A stretch of DNA of 64,000 nucleotides from Cohnella fermenti (GCF_004801405.1 NZ_SSOB01000020.1:62001-126000); one strand, 5' to 3'; positions 10,502 through 19,610 are shown, counted from the stretch's first letter. A program made the numbers and translations. The notes: generated by a model not told the origin, from the sequence alone.

Positions 10502-10533
10502 AAGACGAGCCGATTGCAGGCTCGTCTTTTTCA
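10502..10533 (+). terminator. Rho-independent terminator of the surface-protein gene
   Basis: Perfect 10-bp stem, AAGACGAGCC (10502-10511) with GGCTCGTCTT (10519-10528), 7-nt loop, then TTTTTC. It begins 12 bases after the stop codon. Confidence 0.92.
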
Positions 10534-10630
10534 ATGCTCGTCTTTGTCAATGATACTTCGGCGTCAGAGGACGACGGAGACGTGTGGGCTTGGAAAGCCA
10601 TAGGTTGGAGATACGATATCTGCAAAGATT

Positions 10631-10760
10631 TATATGAAAAATCACATTGGCACTGCCCGATAACGGATACTTTGCACGGTTATATGCGAAAAATCGCATT
10701 CGTGGAGGAAATTCAGGCCGGAAATTCTGCATATATGCTAAAAATCGCATAATACCTCAA
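10631..10760. repeat. Short palindrome array, about 50-bp period, three copies
   Basis: The motif TATATG-N-GAAAAATCGCAT recurs at 10631, 10681 and 10732, i.e. spacings of 50 and 51 bp. The central copy holds the perfect 16-bp palindrome ATGCGAAAAATCGCAT; the outer two are degenerate. A related degenerate piece lies just beyond (10787-10820). The array sits between two convergent genes. No gene is visible in 10534-10861. Confidence 0.7.
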
Positions 10761-10861
10761 TGCCCTTCAATCCTGGCCGACGAATGCGAAATTTCATATA
10801 CATTCGAAAATGTCGCAGGACCAGCAGAGGGAAGAGCCGCGAATTCCCTCTCGCATTTCTT

Positions 10862-12604
10862 CTACGCTTGCTTCAGAACCAGGAAGCCATAGCCCGGAAG
10901 GCGGAGGTCGAGCTTCCCCTTGGCCGACGGTACGGGTTCGCCGGAGTAGGCGTTCGCCCATTCGCCGTCTGCGGCCAGCTTCAGGCGCGCCTTGCCCTTG
11001 CCGGCATTCATGGCGACGATCAGCCGATCGCCGCTGTCTGCGCGCCGCTCGAAGACGAGCGTCTTGCCGCCCTCCTCGGCCTGGAGGAAGCGGAGGTCGA
11101 CGCTCCGCAGCGCCGCGTGCCGGGCGCGCAGCGCGAGCGTGCTGCGGTAGAAGCTCAGCATCACGGCGTCCTGCTTCGCCTCATCCCACTCCATGCACTT
11201 GCGACATCCGGGGTCGCCCTCTCCTGTCATGCCGATCTCGTCGCCGTAATAGATGCACGGCGCTCCGGGATACGCAAGCTGGAACAGCGCCGCGAGCCGC
11301 ATCCGATGCTCGTCTTCCTTGCACAGCGTGAGCAGGCGCGGCGTGTCGTGGCTGCCGAGCAGGTTGAATGCCGCCTCGTTCACTTGCTGCGGATAGGAGG
11401 CGAGCTGCTTGCCGATGCGGCCGGCGAACGTTGCGGCGTCGATGGTGCCCTTGGCGAAGAAGTCGAGCACGGCGTTCGTGAACGGATAGTTCATGACGGC
11501 GTCGAACTGGTCGCCCTCGAGCCACGGCATGGAATCATGCCAGATTTCGCCGAGAATGTAAGCGTCCGGATTGACGGCCTTGACCGTCTTGCGGAATTGA
11601 CGCCAGAATTCATGATCGACCTCGTTCGCCACGTCCAGCCGCCAGCCGTCGATGCCGATCTCTTCCACCCAATAACGGGCCACCTCGAGAAGATACTTTT
11701 GCACATCGGCGTTCTCGGTATTCAGCTTCGGCATGATCGGCTCGAACGCGAACGTCTCGTACGTCGGAATGCCGTCCTTGACCGTCAGCGGGAACTCCCG
11801 CACGTGGAACCAATTCGCATAAGGGGAATCCGCGCCCTTCTCAAGGACATCGACGAACGGCGGGAACGTCTTCCCGGCATGGTTGAACACCGCGTCGAGC
11901 AGCACCCGGATGCCGCGCCTGTGGCACTCGTCCACGAGATCCTTCAGCTTCTCGTTCGTGCCGAAGTGCGGGTCCACCTTCAAGTAGTCCTGCGTGTCGT
12001 ACTTGTGATTCGTCGTCGCCTCGAACAGCGGGGTGAAGTAGATCGCGTTCACGCCAAGCTGCTCGATATAGTCGAGATGGTCGATGACGCCTTGCAGGTC
12101 GCCTCCGAAGAAGTTGCTCGGGGTCGGCTTGCCGCCCCAAGGCTCGGCATTATCCGGGCTGATCGAAGGATCGCCGTTCGCGAACCGTTCGGGGAAAATC
12201 TGATAAAACACCGCGTCCTGAACCCAGGCCGGAGGAGCGAACACGTCGACGGGGTTGATAAACGGGAATTCGAACATGTTCTCGGAGTCGGTCGGGGCCT
12301 TCTCGCGGAACTCCTTCTCGGTCAGGTACAACTGCTCGTCTCCCTGGCGGAAGCGGAAGGCGTATCGCAGGCGGCGGTAGGGAGGGCGAACGGCCGCTTC
12401 CCAGTAGTCGAACAGGTCGTCCGAGGCGAAGCGTCGCATCGGCACGGAGGTCTTCGTCTCCTTCCAGGCATATTTGTCTCCCGCAATGACGCTCACGTCG
12501 TCGACATCGTTCTTCTTCGTGCGAACCCTCAGATGGATGGTGTTGCCGTTGTACGCATACGACCAATTGTGCTTCGGGCGGTGGTGGATCGCTTCTCTCA
12601 ACAT
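10862..12604 (-). CDS. Neopullulanase / cyclomaltodextrinase-type alpha-glucan hydrolase (GH13)
   Basis: Hydrolyses alpha-glucosidic bonds of maltodextrins, cyclodextrins or pullulan in the cytoplasm (no signal peptide). 580 residues, the usual size of the GH13_20 group. Residues 1-120 look like the N-terminal CBM34 beta domain. The barrel carries all four conserved regions: DAVFNH (238-243), GWRLDVANE with nucleophile D324, GEIWH with acid/base E353, and GSHDT with D420. The C-terminal beta domain ends at [14 protein letters not shown] lies just upstream of the ATG. A perfect CcpA cre box lies about 125 bp upstream, so glucose repression is likely. Exact specificity cannot be read from sequence. 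Confidence 0.92.
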   Translation of the reverse strand: MLREAIHHRPKHNWSYAYNGNTIHLRVRTKKNDVDDVSVIAGDKYAWKETKTSVPMRRFASDDLFDYWEAAVRPPYRRLRYAFRFRQGDEQLYLTEKEFREKAPTDSENMFEFPFINPVDVFAPPAWVQDAVFYQIFPERFANGDPSISPDNAEPWGGKPTPSNFFGGDLQGVIDHLDYIEQLGVNAIYFTPLFEATTNHKYDTQDYLKVDPHFGTNEKLKDLVDECHRRGIRVLLDAVFNHAGKTFPPFVDVLEKGADSPYANWFHVREFPLTVKDGIPTYETFAFEPIMPKLNTENADVQKYLLEVARYWVEEIGIDGWRLDVANEVDHEFWRQFRKTVKAVNPDAYILGEIWHDSMPWLEGDQFDAVMNYPFTNAVLDFFAKGTIDAATFAGRIGKQLASYPQQVNEAAFNLLGSHDTPRLLTLCKEDEHRMRLAALFQLAYPGAPCIYYGDEIGMTGEGDPGCRKCMEWDEAKQDAVMLSFYRSTLALRARHAALRSVDLRFLQAEEGGKTLVFERRADSGDRLIVAMNAGKGKARLKLAADGEWANAYSGEPVPSAKGKLDLRLPGYGFLVLKQA

Positions 12605-12727
12605 GCGAATCTCTCCTTAAGGTGGAATGGAGCGGGTCGGAAGGCCGGAATCGTCAAAAAAAGGCACAATCCTCCCGCCGCGTCTTGCGAGCCGAGGTTG
12701 TACCTTATCGGTAACATTGCCTTTAGG

Positions 12728-12743
12728 TTGTCATCGCTTACAT
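12728..12743 (-). promoter_or_regulatory. CcpA cre box upstream of the GH13 gene
   Basis: Read on the minus strand: ATGTAAGCGATGACAA. It matches the consensus WTGNAANCGNWNNCAW at every defined position. It lies in the 312-bp gap between the GH13 gene and the divergent lipoprotein gene. Carbon-catabolite repression of the GH13 gene is inferred. Confidence 0.8.
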
Positions 12744-12916
12744 TCCCTCATTATAAGGCAAGCGCCGCAGGAGGCCAATACCGGGTTTCTTGGAATTTTG
12801 TATGCTTTTTTGACATCGGGAACCGAGACAAGCGCGGAGAGGGTGTGGTTTAATAAGGAAGAGAGCCCCTGTGGGAAAAAGGGGAATTATCGCGAAAAGA
12901 CGGAGGATTCGGCACA

Positions 12917-13999
12917 ATGACCGCAACGACGAACCGGACCAAGCGCTACTCTGTTCTACTGGCCCTTACGGCATGCTTGCTCGTTCTGCCGGCATGCGGC
13001 GGGGGCGGCGACAAGCCCGCGGAAGCGACCCCTTCCCTGGAGAGCGCGCCCAGCGAATCGGCGTCCTCCAGCCCGGAAGCATCCGAAGCGCCGACGGCCG
13101 CGTTCCTGGCGCCGCTGACCGGACTCCCGGCGGAGGCGAGCGTCACGAAGCGCCCTCTGTCCATCATGATCAACAACTACGCAGCCGCGCGCCCGCAATC
13201 GGGACTGACGCAGGCGGACACGGTGTGGGAGGTTCTGGCAGAGGGGGGGATCACGCGTCTTGTGGGGATTTTCCAAAGCAAGGAGTTCACGGACCCGATC
13301 GGCCCGATCCGCAGCATCCGCCCGTACCTGATCGACATCGGCGAGAGCTACGGAGGCGTGCTCGTCCATGCCGGAGCGAGCAATGACGCGCTTGCGCTGC
13401 TTCAGCATTCCGGCAAGGCCGACCTCGACGAGATCAACAACGCGGGCGCATACTTCTACCGGGACAATTCGCGCAAGGCCCCGCACAATCTGTACTCGAC
13501 GCTGGAGAAGCTGCGCGAGGGCGCGGCGAAGCACAAGTACGACGAGACGGCGGACGTGCCGCTCCTGACGTTCAACGACCAGCCGGACGTGTCGACTGCG
13601 GCGCCGGCTTCGCAGATCAACATCAAGTTCCAGTTGTCCAGCTACGAGGTGGAGTACGCGTTCGATGCGTCGACGGGGCTGTATGATCGCTCGATCAACA
13701 ACGAGCCGCACATCGACCTGAACAACGGGCAGCAGTTGACCGCGGCGAACCTCGTCGTCCTGTCCACGAAGCACCGGGCCTACGACGATGTCGGCCGACT
13801 GGAGATCGACCTGAACAGCGGCGGCAAGGCCGTCCTGTTCCAGAAGGGCTATGTGATCGAGTGCGAGTGGCAGCGGACGAAGGGCGACATTATCCGGCTC
13901 GTGAAGGACGGCAAGGAGCTGTCGTTCGTGCCGGGCGTGACGTATTACCACATCGTGCCGAATTCGGACGCGTTCGAGAAGCATGTGACGTACCAGTGA
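12917..13999 (+). CDS. yerB: DUF3048 (YerB-like) lipoprotein
   Basis: 360-residue predicted lipoprotein on the outer face of the membrane; the function of the family is not established. The N-terminus has a short basic start, a hydrophobic stretch and the lipobox LPAC, with cysteine at about residue 27, then an Ala/Ser/Pro/Glu-rich linker to about 60. The DUF3048 core starts at PLTGLPAE and includes SIMINNY, ARPQSGLTQADTVWE, GIFQS, PIGPIRSIRPY and the HAGAS segment. The second half (from about 215) is the usual C-terminal DUF3048 domain with the GDIIRL region. Residues before the ATG include GGAGG. It is divergent from the GH13 gene and convergent with the AraC gene, so probably transcribed alone. 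Confidence 0.88.
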   Translation: MTATTNRTKRYSVLLALTACLLVLPACGGGGDKPAEATPSLESAPSESASSSPEASEAPTAAFLAPLTGLPAEASVTKRPLSIMINNYAAARPQSGLTQADTVWEVLAEGGITRLVGIFQSKEFTDPIGPIRSIRPYLIDIGESYGGVLVHAGASNDALALLQHSGKADLDEINNAGAYFYRDNSRKAPHNLYSTLEKLREGAAKHKYDETADVPLLTFNDQPDVSTAAPASQINIKFQLSSYEVEYAFDASTGLYDRSINNEPHIDLNNGQQLTAANLVVLSTKHRAYDDVGRLEIDLNSGGKAVLFQKGYVIECEWQRTKGDIIRLVKDGKELSFVPGVTYYHIVPNSDAFEKHVTYQ

Positions 14000-14025
14000 G
14001 AAGATAGACGCAACGCACGGAAGAG

Positions 14026-14060
14026 GGAGCCCGGTCGCCGGAGAAGGCGGTCGGGCTTCC
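14026..14060. terminator. GC-rich hairpin between convergent genes
   Basis: A 14-bp stem with one bulge (14026-14039 with 14046-14060) lies between the lipoprotein gene and the AraC gene. There is no good T run on either side, so it is a candidate bidirectional terminator rather than a classical one. Confidence 0.5.
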
Positions 14061-14081
14061 GTATGTTGCGGCGGCTGTCCG

Positions 14082-14924
14082 CTACGACTGCTTCCGATAC
14101 TCGCTGGGCGTTATGCCGAACCACTTCTTGAACGACTTGGAGAAGTAGAGCGGGTCGGCGTATCCGACGGAGCGGGCGACCTCCTCGATGGAGAGCGGCT
14201 CGAGCAGGAGCAGCTTGGCGCGATCCATGCGGAGCTGCTGCAGGTAGCGGACCGGCGACACGCCGATCTCCTGATGGAACAGCTTCGTCAGATAGGTGCG
14301 ATGGTAGCCAAGCTCCTGCGCCATCCGGGCGATCGAGACGGAGGAGGCGGCCTGCGCCTGCAGCCAGCGGGCGGCGCGGTCCGCTTCCGCAGCGGCGATG
14401 CTCTTCTTGCTCGCGGCGACGGGCGGCCCGTTCGGGTGGCTCGCCTTCGCCCAGGCGGAGAAGGCCAGCTTCAGCCATGCTTCCGCCTCCCAGTCGGCGG
14501 TCCATTCCTTCTTGCGGAACGTCCGCTCGATCTCGTTCATCGCCTTGAGCGCCACGTCCGCCCCGCCGCGAAGGATGGGGGCGTCCGCGTGGATGCCGGC
14601 GGCGGCGAGCCAGCGCTCCGCTTCGATGCCGCGGAAGGCGACCCAGCGATAGCGCCAGGGGGTGTCGGCCGACGCTTGATAGGAGTGCATCTCGCCCGGC
14701 AGGATCACGAAGCTGTCGCCGGCGGCGAGGTCGTAATGGCGGTCGCGGCAGCGGAACCAGCCGGTCCCCTCGATGACCGTATGGATCAGCATATATTCGA
14801 GCCGCTGCGGCCCCATTCGATGCTCCGGCTCGGTCTGCGAATGGCCGGAGAACAGGACGGAGAGCGGCGCTCCGGGACGGGGCGACGGGTGAACGGCGGT
14901 GATGCTGACCGGTCTTCTGCGCAT
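14082..14924 (-). CDS. AraC-family transcriptional regulator
   Basis: DNA-binding regulator of 280 residues, probably the sugar-responsive activator of the divergent alpha-galactosidase gene. Residues 1-150 form an AraC-type cupin sensor (GTGWFRCRDRHYDLAAGDSF then ILPGEMHSY). Residues about 180-280 carry two helix-turn-helix units, ending in the family signature VGYADPLYFSKSFKKWFGITPSEYR. The start at 14924 is chosen because AGGAGG sits nine bases before it; a 22-residue longer frame exists but lacks a ribosome site. The intergenic region of 147 bp to the divergent GH4 gene should hold its operator. Confidence 0.9.
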   Translation of the reverse strand: MRRRPVSITAVHPSPRPGAPLSVLFSGHSQTEPEHRMGPQRLEYMLIHTVIEGTGWFRCRDRHYDLAAGDSFVILPGEMHSYQASADTPWRYRWVAFRGIEAERWLAAAGIHADAPILRGGADVALKAMNEIERTFRKKEWTADWEAEAWLKLAFSAWAKASHPNGPPVAASKKSIAAAEADRAARWLQAQAASSVSIARMAQELGYHRTYLTKLFHQEIGVSPVRYLQQLRMDRAKLLLLEPLSIEEVARSVGYADPLYFSKSFKKWFGITPSEYRKQS

Positions 14925-15071
14925 GGTGAACCTCCTGAGTCGATGTTGATGAGTAGAGAAGACAAAAGTACATATATCGCATTTTTTCATCCATATGCCT
15001 GGAAACGCTATATCCTTATTATAAAACGCAGAGAGTCTTTATTCTACCAGTGATTCAGGAGGATGCCACAG

Positions 15072-16373
15072 ATGTCCAAGATTACGTTCCTTGGTGCGGG
15101 AAGCACCGTCTTCGCCAAAAATGTCCTGGGTGACGTCATGATGACGCCATCGCTTCAGGAGTTCGAGCTTGCGCTGTTCGATATCGATTCGGCGAGGCTG
15201 AAGGACTCGGAGAACATGCTGAACAACCTGAGCAAGACGTCGGGAAGCCGCTGCCGGGTCGTCGCCTATTCGGACCGCAAGGAAGCGCTGCGCGGCGCCA
15301 AGTACGTCGTCAACGCGATCCAGGTCGGCGGCTACGAGCCGTCCACGGTCATCGACTTCGAGGTGCCGAAGAAGTACGGCTTGCGCCAGACGATCGCGGA
15401 CACTCTCGGCATTGGCGGTATTTTCCGCAATCTGCGCACCATTCCGGTGATGCTCGACTTCGCCCGCGACATCCGCGAAGTGTGTCCGGACGCGTGGTTC
15501 CTGAACTACACGAACCCGATGGCGGTGCTGACGAACGTCATGAACACGCACGGCGGCGTGAAGACGGTCGGGCTGTGCCACAGCGTTCAGGTGTGCGTCT
15601 CCCATCTGTTCAAGGACCTGGGGCTCGACGATACGGGCGTGCAATCGAAGATCGCGGGCATCAATCACATGGCGTGGCTGCTCGAGGTGAAGAAGGACGG
15701 CGTCGATCTGTATCCGGAGATCAAACGTCGCGCGGCGGAGAGGCAGAAGGAGAAGCATCATGACATGGTGCGCTACGAGCTGATGAACCGGTTCGGCCAC
15801 TATGTGACCGAGTCGTCCGAGCACAATGCGGAGTACCACCCGTACTTCATCAAGCGCAACTACCCGGAGCTGATCGAGCGCTTCAACATCCCGCTGGACG
15901 AGTATCCGCGCCGCTGTGTGAACCAGATCGAGGGCTGGGCGAAAATGCGCGACAGCATGGTGAACAACGAATCGTTGACTCACGAACGTTCTCACGAGTA
16001 TGCTTCGTATATTTTCGACGCGATGGAGACGAACACACCGTTCAAGATCGGCGGCAACGTGATGAACACGGGCGGCCTGATCGCCAACCTGCCTCGCGAG
16101 GCGTGCGTCGAGGTGCCATGCCTGGTCGACGCTTCCGGCGTGACTCCGACCTACGTGGGCAACTTGCCTCCGCAGCTCGCAGCGCTTAACCGCACGAACA
16201 TCAACACGCAACTGCTGACGATCGAAGCGGCGATCACCGGCAAGAAGGAGCACATCTACCACGCAGCGCTGCTCGACCCGCACACGGCCGCCGAGCTGTC
16301 GATCGACGACATCGTCTCGCTGTGCGACGACCTGATCGAGGCTCACGGGAACTGGCTTCCGGCGTTCAAGTGA
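15072..16373 (+). CDS. melA: NAD+/Mn2+-dependent alpha-galactosidase (GH4)
   Basis: Cytoplasmic enzyme that releases galactose from melibiose-type alpha-galactosides by the GH4 redox-elimination mechanism, using NAD+ and a divalent metal. 433 residues, as in Bacillus MelA. The N-terminus has a Rossmann motif (FLGAGSTVFAKNVLGD). YTNPMAV and the metal-binding GLCHSVQ with GINHMAW follow, all typical of the alpha-galactosidase branch of GH4. An ATG at 15063 abuts AGGAGG with no spacing; the ATG at 15072 has nine-base spacing and is preferred. Neighbour: divergent AraC regulator. A strong terminator follows after 190 bp. No melibiose transporter adjoins it. A weak cre-like sequence with two mismatches lies at 15000-15013. 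Confidence 0.92.
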   Translation: MSKITFLGAGSTVFAKNVLGDVMMTPSLQEFELALFDIDSARLKDSENMLNNLSKTSGSRCRVVAYSDRKEALRGAKYVVNAIQVGGYEPSTVIDFEVPKKYGLRQTIADTLGIGGIFRNLRTIPVMLDFARDIREVCPDAWFLNYTNPMAVLTNVMNTHGGVKTVGLCHSVQVCVSHLFKDLGLDDTGVQSKIAGINHMAWLLEVKKDGVDLYPEIKRRAAERQKEKHHDMVRYELMNRFGHYVTESSEHNAEYHPYFIKRNYPELIERFNIPLDEYPRRCVNQIEGWAKMRDSMVNNESLTHERSHEYASYIFDAMETNTPFKIGGNVMNTGGLIANLPREACVEVPCLVDASGVTPTYVGNLPPQLAALNRTNINTQLLTIEAAITGKKEHIYHAALLDPHTAAELSIDDIVSLCDDLIEAHGNWLPAFK

Positions 16374-16385
16374 GGGCGTTCGGCG

Positions 16386-16526
16386 GAGAGATTGCGCGAG
16401 GCGGAACGGGTGAGAGAGAGCAAGCCAGAGATTGAGTAAGCGAATAGAGTGAGAGAGCAAGCGAGAGATTGAGTGAGGCGGACCGAGTGAGAGAAAGCAA
16501 GCGAGAGATTGAGTGAGGCGAGTGAG
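16386..16526 (+). repeat. Tandem repeat, about 39-bp unit, three copies
   Basis: Purine-rich unit containing GAGAGAGCAAGC then GAGATTGAGTGAGGC, repeated three times with partial units at both ends, directly after the alpha-galactosidase stop codon and before its terminator. It would be transcribed as 3' untranslated RNA. No coding sense seen. Confidence 0.8.
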
Positions 16527-16564
16527 GGCCGAGTTCGGCGGAGTTCGCCGCCTCGTGGCCATAG

Positions 16565-16602
16565 ACCGTTCGATCCGGGGGAACCCGGGTCGGGCGGTTT
16601 TT
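16565..16602 (+). terminator. Rho-independent terminator of the alpha-galactosidase gene
   Basis: 15-bp stem with G-U pairs (16565-16579 with 16584-16598), GGAA tetraloop, then a run of T. Confidence 0.88.
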
Positions 16603-16705
16603 GGCGATATTAACAGCAAGCACAAGTGTCGGGGCGCCTTATCTTGTCTGGCATCGACTCTGACATTGCCCCCAAACTCCTTCGGCAGGCGGAAAGGGGA
16701 ATTGT

Positions 16706-16877
16706 AGTCGAAATTTCGATCTTATTTGCACGGAGTGGGCTCCAAATGCAAATTATAGTCGGAATTTCGATCTTATTTGCCCTGGTCGGGCGATCGACCG
16801 CGAAATAAAGTCGAAATTCCGATCTTATTCGCCTGAAACGGGCGAACGGGAAATATTATGATCGAAATTTCGATCAT
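16706..16877. repeat. Palindrome array, 51-bp period, four copies
   Basis: The palindrome TCGAAATTTCGA (with single-base variants) occurs at 16708, 16759, 16811 and 16862: spacings 51, 52 and 51. The last copy extends to a perfect 20-bp palindrome at 16858-16877. The spacers are themselves partly self-complementary, so successive palindromes can pair with each other (for example the segment starting at 16759 with the one ending about 16821). Confidence 0.85.
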
Positions 16878-16928
16878 AATGGCTCGGCGCACATCGGAGC
16901 GGATCAGGGTGGGAAATCTTCGTGAACC

Positions 16929-17122
16929 GAGCAAACCCGGCAACCCCAGCAACCCCAGCAACCCCAGCAACCCCAGCAAACCTGGCAAAACCGGCAAACC
17001 AACTAACCCCAACAAAACTCAACAACCTCCACACTGACCCTGCTGACCCCGCTGAACTCAGCGAAACCAGCGAAACCACCGAAACCAGCGAAACCAGCGA
17101 AACCACCGAAACCACCAAAATG
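16929..17122 (+). repeat. 9-bp minisatellite (ACCCCAGCA then GAAACCAGC types)
   Basis: Two blocks of C/A-rich 9-mers, the first built on AACCCCAGC and the second on GAAACCAGC. Read in one frame it would encode PAT/SET-type tripeptide repeats from a GTG at 16922, but no ribosome site or signal supports a gene. Confidence 0.8.
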
Positions 17123-17379
17123 CGAACCCACTAATTCCCCCCATGGGTGTATTCCCTCTGGCGGGATTAGGTCTCTTCTCCCTTTCGCTCAGGATAAGGA
17201 GGAGCAAGGGGAATGGGCTGTCCTAAGACCCAAGCGCATGATCGGCAAGCGGAGGCTCCTGATCCAAGGGGAGAAGAGGCATAAGGGGTCAGAAGAGGGA
17301 TAGCGCCCCCATCGTCACCATAATATGGCAATTGACTCGCCAACCCGTCAACATGCCGATCGCGTCGGTACGGTAGACG

Positions 17380-18010
17380 GTGGCGGGACTTTTCTGTCTC
17401 AATCCGGTACAGACCGCTATTGGCGGGACTTGATTTTCGTATTAAATCACATTGGCACTGCCCCAAAACGGGCACATTGCCCGTTTTTATGCGAAAAACC
17501 TCTATGACAAAAAGGACAGTTGTCACCCCCTACCATGAAAATTTTCTGTATGCGGCCATCCGCAGTGATGAAAAGTCAATTGCGGAGGGGCAGCAGGAGC
17601 GGAGTTAGTGGAGAAACCCGTGTAACGGGGCTCCGAAGAGGCGGTGGGAGAGAGAGAGGTGCGGGAAACCTGTATTTCCGTATTAACCTCTGTGACAACA
17701 GGGATCGTTGTCATCCCTGCAATGAAAATTTTCCGTACGCAGTCTTCGTGGCTGTAAAAACCTGCTGTGAAGAGGCTGGGGGGGCAGAGTTAGTGGAGTT
17801 ACTCATCTGCCCCCACCATGCCTGCTCATACGCCCGCACTTGAGTAATGGTGACCCACCTCGGTCCCTCCGCGCGCTCATCGCCACTCCGAAGAGGAAGT
17901 TGGAGAGGGAGATGTACGGGAAATCCGTATAACGGAGCTCCGAAGAGGCAGTTGGCGAGGGCGATGTGCCATTAGCGGAGGTTAATTTTCGTATTAAACC
18001 ACATAAAATC
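17380..18010 (+). repeat. Diverged copies of a longer intergenic repeat
   Basis: Shared blocks recur in the same order: ATTTTCGTATTAA or ATTTCCGTATTAA (17434, 17674, 17986); TGACAA...TTGTCA followed by ATGAAAATTTTC (about 17504-17546 and 17692-17732); and CTCCGAAGAGG (about 17632, 17887, 17939). The piece at 17444-17463 is also found at 10639-10658. This looks like two or three decayed copies of one 250-300-bp element. Confidence 0.65.
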
Positions 18011-18207
18011 GTCAAAGTCATCGGACCAGGGGGGCAAATAGCATTGTCGGGGAAGAATGTCGCGGGATTACCGCGGGGATTCACGGTGTCGTGGTGCTTA
18101 CCGGAGGGGACCGTACAGAGTGCCGAGGGGAGCAATGAGCGGAGCTTCGGCGGCCATCGGAGGAGTTGAGGGAATTTTGAGGATAGGCAAGGCGGGATTT
18201 TGATGTT

Positions 18208-18246
18208 ATATTAAAAATGAAACATTAGTTTTAATATGTGAAACAT
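18208..18246. promoter_or_regulatory. Candidate IclR operator before the aminotransferase operon
   Basis: A perfect 9-bp inverted repeat, ATATTAAAA (18208-18216) and TTTTAATAT (18229-18237), flanks the first of two direct repeats TGAAACAT (18218 and 18239, two helical turns apart). It lies in an AT-rich patch just upstream of an operon whose second gene encodes an IclR regulator. Binding is inferred from position and symmetry. Confidence 0.6.
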
Positions 18247-18272
18247 AGCTGCGAGGAGTGGATAACAGAGCG

Positions 18273-19592
18273 ATGAGCACGTACGAATTATCGAGAGCCA
18301 GCTACGATTTGTCCAAGCGTTATCTGGCGGGAGGGGTTGCCAGCTCGCTGCGGGCGGCGATGAAGCCGGTGCCGCTGTTCGCGGAATCCGCTCAAGGGGC
18401 GATTGTTCGCGATGTCGACGGCAACGAGTACGTCGATTACCTGCTCGCGTATGGGCCGCTCATTCTGGGGCACGCGTACGGCCCGGTGAATGAGAAGGTG
18501 TACGCGGCGATGCAGTGCGGCATTACGTTCGGTCTCCAGCACAAGGGAGAGATCGAGCTCGCCAAGCTGCTGACGGAGGTGCTGCCGTGCGCCGACAAGG
18601 CGGTGCTGAGCGGCTCGGGCACCGAGGCCGTCATGCTGGCGCTGCGGCTCGCCCGCGCGTACACGGGACGGTCGAAGATTATCCGGTTCCACGGCCATTA
18701 CCACGGCTGGTCGGATTCGATCTACACCTCGTTCCCGAGTGCGGACATGCCGAGCGCATCCGCATCTGCGTCCGCCGAGAGAGAGCATGCCGTGCCTCCG
18801 GGAACCGCCGGTCAGAGCGAGCTCAGCCTCCGGGACGTCATTCTGCTTCCCTGGAACGATGCGGCCGCGCTCGAAGCGGCGCTCGACGAGCATGAGGGCG
18901 AGATCGCGGCAGTCATCTCCGAGCCGGTCATGTGCAACTCCGGCTGCATTCTGCCGCGTCCGGGTTATCTGGAGTTGATGCGCGAGGCGACGGCAAGCCG
19001 CGGCATCGTCCTGATTCTGGACGAGGTCATTACCGGCTTCCGCCTCGGGCTCGGAGGAGCGCACGGCCGCTTCGGCATCAAGCCCGATCTTGTGACGGTC
19101 GGCAAGGCGATGGGCGGGGGCTTCGCGGTGAGCGGGGTAGCCGGCCGGGCCGAGCTGATGGCGCTGATCGAGAACGGAACGGTGAGCCACCTCGGCACGC
19201 TTAACGGCAACTGCGTCGCGACGGCGGCCGCGCTGGCGACGATCGGCGAACTGGCGAAGGACGACGGAGCTGCTTATGTTAAAATGGAGAAAAACGCAAG
19301 CAAGCTGACCGTCGGCCTGCGGGAGCTTCTCGGCAAGCACGGCATTCGCGGCGTCATCAACGGCATCGGCCCCGTGTTCCACTTCATGTTCACGGAGCAG
19401 TCCGTCGTCGAGGACTTCGCGTCGTTTAACCTGCGCGACTCCGCCAAGTACGCGCTGTTCGCGGAGCGGATGCTGGACGCCGGGGTGCTCGTCCGCACGA
19501 ACGGCCTATGGTACGTCTCGGCGGCCCACGGGGATGCCGAGATCGAAGCGACGCTTCGGGCGGCCGATCGGGTGCTCGGCGGCTTGCAATAA
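18273..19592 (+). CDS. Class III PLP aminotransferase, glutamate-1-semialdehyde aminomutase-like
   Basis: PLP enzyme of 439 residues, fold type I class III. Resembles glutamate-1-semialdehyde aminomutase: LSGSGTEAVMLALRLARAYTGRSKII, the HGHYHGW segment, LILDEVITGFR with the PLP-contacting Asp, and catalytic lysine K278 in VTVGKAMGGG. It heads a catabolic operon with IclR, RidA and hydrolases rather than a haem cluster, so it is more likely an amino-acid, amino-sugar or beta-amino-acid transaminase or mutase than a true HemL. The ATG at 18273 is preferred over a GTG at 18258 that abuts the ribosome site. Substrate unknown. Confidence 0.85.
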   Translation: MSTYELSRASYDLSKRYLAGGVASSLRAAMKPVPLFAESAQGAIVRDVDGNEYVDYLLAYGPLILGHAYGPVNEKVYAAMQCGITFGLQHKGEIELAKLLTEVLPCADKAVLSGSGTEAVMLALRLARAYTGRSKIIRFHGHYHGWSDSIYTSFPSADMPSASASASAEREHAVPPGTAGQSELSLRDVILLPWNDAAALEAALDEHEGEIAAVISEPVMCNSGCILPRPGYLELMREATASRGIVLILDEVITGFRLGLGGAHGRFGIKPDLVTVGKAMGGGFAVSGVAGRAELMALIENGTVSHLGTLNGNCVATAAALATIGELAKDDGAAYVKMEKNASKLTVGLRELLGKHGIRGVINGIGPVFHFMFTEQSVVEDFASFNLRDSAKYALFAERMLDAGVLVRTNGLWYVSAAHGDAEIEATLRAADRVLGGLQ

Positions 19593-19610
19593 TGAAACGG
19601 AGCGAATGGG

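Larger units (their letters stand above)
16603..18207. other. Gene-free repeat-filled region
   Basis: About 1.6 kb with no convincing gene. It contains a palindrome array with 51-bp period, a 9-bp minisatellite and diverged copies of a longer intergenic repeat, listed separately. Small open frames here are low-complexity or lack ribosome sites. Confidence 0.75.

Noticed and set aside
10760-12853. 697-residue plus-strand frame opposite the GH13 gene
   Set aside because: Shadow of a GH13 gene with all catalytic motifs; Arg/Leu-rich antisense composition.
15000-15013. cre box before the alpha-galactosidase gene
   Set aside because: TGGAAACGCTATAT has two mismatches at conserved end positions; kept only as a remark.
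15039-16625. 528-residue minus-strand frame opposite the alpha-galactosidase
   Set aside because: Shadow frame; it also runs into the 39-bp repeat and overlaps the divergent promoter region.
16922-17134. Small gene encoding a PAT/SET-repeat peptide
   Set aside because: GTG start without ribosome site, purely minisatellite sequence, no neighbouring context.
18273-19592. Assignment of the aminotransferase as haem-biosynthetic hemL
   Set aside because: Overall family resemblance only; it sits in a catabolic operon with IclR, RidA and hydrolases and no other haem gene.
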